A DNA stretch of 26,449 bases from an uncultured Megasphaera sp. (GTDB taxonomy: Bacteria > Bacillota > Negativicutes > Veillonellales > Megasphaeraceae). Below, in pieces: positions 23,721-26,449 of this stretch; the first letter of the stretch is position 1; each line of letters begins with the position of its first letter. The stretch spans positions 1 through 26,449 of the forward strand of contig CALBLM010000008.1 of NCBI GenBank assembly GCA_937895695.1. The letters run 5' to 3'. Made by a program: the position numbers and the translations under genes. Under the pieces are notes generated by a model. It saw only the letters and a program-made list of their open reading frames with translations. It searched no databases and was not told the origin of the DNA.

Positions 23721-24281
23721 ATGTCTCTTTTGGCAGATCAAATTACCAAGGCAAATCATACATTTGTTGCAAAGACGTTGATGCACGGCGGCTTGGAAGT
23801 TGTCAGTAAATATCCGAATCGCAACTTAGCTGTCCTGACTTGTATGGATACGCGTCTGTTGGATTTCCTCGAACCGGCAATGGGATTGCGTCGCGGCGAA
23901 GCGAAAATCATCAAAGTAGCTGGTAATACGGCCTTTGAAGATTTTGACAGCGTCATAGGTAGTCTCATGGTAGCCGTATATGAACTGCATGTCCACGATA
24001 TTATTGTCATGGGACATGATGATTGCGGTATGCTCAAGACAACGGCCGACAGCTTGTGCCAAAAAATGTCTGATGAAGGCATTGAATCGGCAACTATTGA
24101 AACCGTTCGTCCGCGACTGCAGGCGTGGGCTGATTCTATCGGTGATGTAGATGAATCCGTGCGTCATACCGTCCAATGTCTGCGGAATAATCCGTACTTA
24201 CCGCATACCTTGTCGATTTACGGTATGGTGATTCATCCCCATACTGGAGAAATTCGCGTTGTAGATGACAATGAATCATAA
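23721..24281 (+). CDS. beta-class carbonic anhydrase
   Basis: A 186-residue beta carbonic anhydrase. The zinc-binding set is Cys41-x-Asp43-x-Arg45 (CMDTR), His99 and Cys102 (GHDDCG), with the Asp-Arg catalytic dyad intact. Length and the short N-terminus resemble the small bacterial forms. It interconverts CO2 and bicarbonate in the cytoplasm, supplying bicarbonate for carboxylations. It starts 11 bases after the GltD-like gene, with AGGAGG overlapping that gene's stop region, so the two are cotranscribed. The pairing with a GltD-like enzyme has no obvious biochemical reason. Confidence 0.93.
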   Translation: MSLLADQITKANHTFVAKTLMHGGLEVVSKYPNRNLAVLTCMDTRLLDFLEPAMGLRRGEAKIIKVAGNTAFEDFDSVIGSLMVAVYELHVHDIIVMGHDDCGMLKTTADSLCQKMSDEGIESATIETVRPRLQAWADSIGDVDESVRHTVQCLRNNPYLPHTLSIYGMVIHPHTGEIRVVDDNES

Positions 24282-24333
24282 GCCTGTGTGACATAATAGT
24301 TTTATATAATATGATAGAAGGGGGTACCATATC

Positions 24334-24891
24334 ATGACGATTGCAGCACAACGCATACAAGAACACGAAGCAGTCCTGGCAGCGACGAAGGAACTCTTGC
24401 CTGATATCGAAGCGGCAGGAATGATGGTCAAGAAAGCACTAATGACAGGCCATAAAATTCTTTTTTGCGGCAACGGCGGCAGCGCAGCCGATGCCCAGCA
24501 TTTAGCCGCAGAAATTGTCGGCCGTTTTCAAAAAGAACGGCGCGCCTTTCCGGCCATTGCCTTGACCGTAGATACGTCTATTTTGACAGCTGTCGCAAAT
24601 GACTACGGCTATGAAACGGTGTTTCGTCGGCAAGTACAGGCATTGGGTGAACCGGGTGATATCCTCGTCGGTATTTCTACATCCGGCAATAGTGCCAACG
24701 TATTGCAGGCGATTGGTGAAGCACGAACCAAAAACATGCAGGTTATTGGCATGACCGCTATCGGCGGTGGCAAAATGAAAGAGCAATGCGATATTTGCTT
24801 GGCCGTTCCGGCTAAAACCACGGCAAGAGCCCAAGAAATGCATATTATGATTGGTCATATTCTTTGCGAAATAGCAGAAGAAGATATGTAA
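24334..24891 (+). CDS. gmhA: phosphoheptose isomerase (SIS domain)
   Basis: A 185-residue SIS-domain protein matching GmhA. Features are CGNGGSAADAQHLAAEIVGRF, ALTVDTSILTAVANDYGYE, VGISTSGNSANVLQAI and the C-terminal EMHIMIGHILCEIAE with active-site Glu/His. GmhA converts sedoheptulose 7-phosphate to D-glycero-D-manno-heptose 7-phosphate, the first step to the heptose of the LPS core. This implies an outer membrane with LPS, or another heptosylated glycan. The start follows GAAGGGGG. It ends at the hairpin at 24903-24957. Other heptose genes are not in the window. A related DiaA-type SIS protein is the main alternative. Confidence 0.87.
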   Translation: MTIAAQRIQEHEAVLAATKELLPDIEAAGMMVKKALMTGHKILFCGNGGSAADAQHLAAEIVGRFQKERRAFPAIALTVDTSILTAVANDYGYETVFRRQVQALGEPGDILVGISTSGNSANVLQAIGEARTKNMQVIGMTAIGGGKMKEQCDICLAVPAKTTARAQEMHIMIGHILCEIAEEDM

Positions 24892-24902
24892 AACAGTATG
24901 AC

Positions 24903-24957
24903 AAAAGGACTGTAACAAAATAGATTTAACGTCCTCATTTTGTTGCAGTCCTTTTTT
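24903..24957 (+). terminator. terminator after gmhA
   Basis: AAAAGGACTGTAACAAAAT (24903-24921) pairs with ATTTTGTTGCAGTCCTTTT (24937-24955) with one mismatch, followed by more T. It separates gmhA from the pyrF promoter. Confidence 0.92.
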
Positions 24958-25012
24958 ATATAATTTTCCCTTATTTTCTTACTCGCCAGTCTAGTGCAGA
25001 CACTATCAGTCG

Positions 25013-25041
25013 TTGACAGCCTATATAAAAAATGACATAAT
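25013..25041 (+). promoter_or_regulatory. promoter of pyrF-pyrE
   Basis: Perfect TTGACA (25013-25018), a 17-base spacer and CATAAT (25036-25041). Transcription would begin near 25048, leaving a leader of about 33 bases. That is too short for a PyrR-type attenuator, so control would have to act at initiation or elsewhere. Confidence 0.85.
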
Positions 25042-25080
25042 AAATTAGATATGCCTATATATCCATAAGGAGGTTTACCA

Positions 25081-25794
25081 ATGGCAGATAATCGCATTAT
25101 TACTGCTTTAGATGTCCATTCGTTGGAGGACATGAAAAAGCTTGTAGAAGTATTGGGAGACAGTGTTTCTTTTTATAAAGTCGGCATGGAATTGTTTTAC
25201 AGTGCCGGACCGGATGCCGTACGGTATTTAAAAGACCAGGGTAAACATGTATTTTTGGATTTGAAAGTACATGATATTCCGAACACCGTAGGACAGAGCA
25301 TTCGAGCACTGACACGTTTGGGTGCCGATTTGATGACACTCCATGGTACTGGCGGTAAAGCCATGATGGCAGCAGCTGCAGACGCCGTACATGATGAAGC
25401 TGCCAAATTGGGCATCGAACGACCAAAGTTGTTGGCTGTTACCGTATTGACCAGTATTGATGAACAGGGCTGGCAGGAAATTGGCGGCAAATACAGTATT
25501 GCCGAAACGGTACAGCGTTTGGCAAAACTTGCCAAAGAAGCCGGCGTAGATGGTACTGTTTCTTCACCGTATGAAGCCAAGGCGATTCGAGAAATGAATG
25601 GTCCGGATTTCTTGATTGTCACACCAGGAATTCGACCGTCTTTTGCCGTTGCCAATGACCAGAAACGGTTTACCACACCGTCTCAGGCACTGAAGGACGG
25701 CGCGTCTCATTTGGTTATCGGTCGTCCTATTACGAAGGCAGATAATCCGCAAGAAGCAGTACGTAAAATTTTAGCAGAAATTCAGGGGGTATAG
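25081..25794 (+). CDS. pyrF: orotidine 5'-phosphate decarboxylase
   Basis: A 237-residue TIM-barrel enzyme with the catalytic segment FLDLKVHDIPNTV (the D-K-D charge network), substrate loop VTPGIRP and phosphate-binding VIGRPIT near the C-terminus. It decarboxylates OMP to UMP, the last step of de novo pyrimidine synthesis. The ATG at 25081 follows AAGGAGG. The gene has its own promoter and is followed by pyrE after six bases. Length is standard for the family. Confidence 0.96.
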   Translation: MADNRIITALDVHSLEDMKKLVEVLGDSVSFYKVGMELFYSAGPDAVRYLKDQGKHVFLDLKVHDIPNTVGQSIRALTRLGADLMTLHGTGGKAMMAAAADAVHDEAAKLGIERPKLLAVTVLTSIDEQGWQEIGGKYSIAETVQRLAKLAKEAGVDGTVSSPYEAKAIREMNGPDFLIVTPGIRPSFAVANDQKRFTTPSQALKDGASHLVIGRPITKADNPQEAVRKILAEIQGV

Positions 25795-25800
25795 TACGTT

Positions 25801-26388
25801 ATGATGACAGAAGCAGAAGTAAAACAATTATTAGTAGACACGAAAGCTGTATTGGAAGGACATTTCCTTCTTACATCCGGTCTTCACAGCCCGTTGTATG
25901 TTGAAAAATTCAATGTATTGCAGCATCCGGAATATACCGAAAAGCTTTGCAAGGAATTAGCAGAACGGTTTAAAGATCAAAATGTACAGACTGTTATGGG
26001 ACCAATGACTGGCGGTATCTTGCTGGCTCATGAAGTTGGTAAAGCATTAGGAACCCGTGCTATTTTTACAGAACGTGAAAAAGGCGTGATGACTCTTCGC
26101 CGTGGTTTCCATATCGAACCGGGTGAACGCGTCCTTATCGTTGAAGACATTGTTACGACTGGCGGTTCGGTTCAGGAAGTTGTCAATGTAGTTAAAAAAG
26201 CAGGCGGCGTTATCGTTGGTGTAGGCCTTTTGGTCGATCGCAGTGGCGGCAAAGCTGAGTTTGGCGTCCCGAAAGATAAAGTTCAAGCATTGCTTCATTT
26301 GACGGTTCCGACCTATCAGCCGGATAACTGCCCTCTTTGTAAAGAAGGTATTCCTATGACAGAACGCGGCAGCCATCATTTGAAATAA
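25801..26388 (+). CDS. pyrE: orotate phosphoribosyltransferase
   Basis: A 195-residue phosphoribosyltransferase. The PRPP-binding motif VLIVEDIVTTGGS is clear, with a substrate hood at the N-terminus (LTSGLHSPLYVEKFN) and MGPMTGGILLAHEVG. It joins orotate to PRPP to give OMP, the substrate of the adjacent pyrF product. A C-terminal DNCPLCKEG segment holds a CxxC pair seen in some clostridial-type PyrE proteins. The start is ATG 25801 or 25804. GGGGG inside the pyrF end is the likely ribosome site. No terminator follows in the window. Confidence 0.95.
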   Translation: MMTEAEVKQLLVDTKAVLEGHFLLTSGLHSPLYVEKFNVLQHPEYTEKLCKELAERFKDQNVQTVMGPMTGGILLAHEVGKALGTRAIFTEREKGVMTLRRGFHIEPGERVLIVEDIVTTGGSVQEVVNVVKKAGGVIVGVGLLVDRSGGKAEFGVPKDKVQALLHLTVPTYQPDNCPLCKEGIPMTERGSHHLK

Positions 26389-26408
26389 GAAAGGGCTGAA
26401 AACAGAAT

Positions 26409-26449
26409 ATGGAATTATTATCAGCTATTCTGCCGTTTTTTGGCGCAGG
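26409..26449 (+). CDS. possible start of a further gene, cut by window edge
   Basis: An ATG at 26409 opens a frame reading MELLSAILPFFGAG up to the edge. AAAGGG lies 13 bases upstream, a rather long spacing. The fragment is hydrophobic and could be the start of a membrane protein, but 13 to 14 codons cannot identify it. Confidence 0.35.
   Translation, partial: MELLSAILPFFGA

Overview
The window looks like a chromosomal segment of a diderm Firmicute of the class Negativicutes (Megasphaera/Veillonella relatives). This is inference. Coding signals are Firmicute-like: AGGAGG ribosome binding sites, TTGACA/TATAAT promoters and many hairpin-plus-T-run terminators. A GmhA phosphoheptose isomerase implies lipopolysaccharide heptose, hence an outer membrane. 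I see no insertion sequence, prophage, CRISPR array or rRNA. One tRNA gene (Arg, anticodon CCT) is present.

Layout. (1) 1-2527, minus: an operon of a 22-residue-repeat protein, a MoxR-like AAA+ ATPase and a DUF2201-type metallopeptidase-fold/VWA protein cut by the window edge. (2) 2632-3105, minus: a small secreted protein of unknown function. (3) 3106-3478: a 373-base gap holding a palindrome and a foldable segment. (4) 3479-6118, plus: a LysR regulator, then a NifU/IscU-like scaffold protein and a GGGtGRT-family protein. (5) 6177-7336, plus: a clear promoter, a structured leader and an exported NlpC/P60 endopeptidase. (6) 7424-11963, minus: an OPA-family organophosphate antiporter, then a PhnD-like binding lipoprotein, a NarX/UhpB-type histidine kinase and a NarL-type response regulator. 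These look like one organophosphate sensing and uptake locus. (7) 12152-14298: an XRE regulator divergent from a MalY/PatB-type PLP enzyme, with a perfect 13-bp inverted repeat between them. (8) 14382-17523, minus: a membrane-anchored protein with a DnaQ-like domain that has lost its catalytic residues, a NYN-LOTUS putative RNase and an exported M48 metalloprotease. (9) 17728-18606, plus: an EamA exporter. (10) 18658-22046, minus: murQ-murP-mupG for N-acetylmuramic acid recycling. (11) 22182-24891, plus: tRNA-Arg, a GltD-like flavoprotein, a beta carbonic anhydrase and gmhA. (12) 25013-26449, plus: promoter, pyrF, pyrE and the first codons of another possible gene.

Functional links. The muropeptide genes form a complete import, phosphorylation, hydrolysis and etherase route to GlcNAc-6-P. 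The PhnD-like/kinase/regulator/OPA cluster is the logical analogue of the Staphylococcus HptARS-UhpT and Salmonella PgtABCP systems. The most novel-looking items are the pseudo-exonuclease membrane protein, the organophosphate three-component locus and the NifU-like/GGGtGRT pair. All family assignments are from reading motifs by eye; no database search was run.
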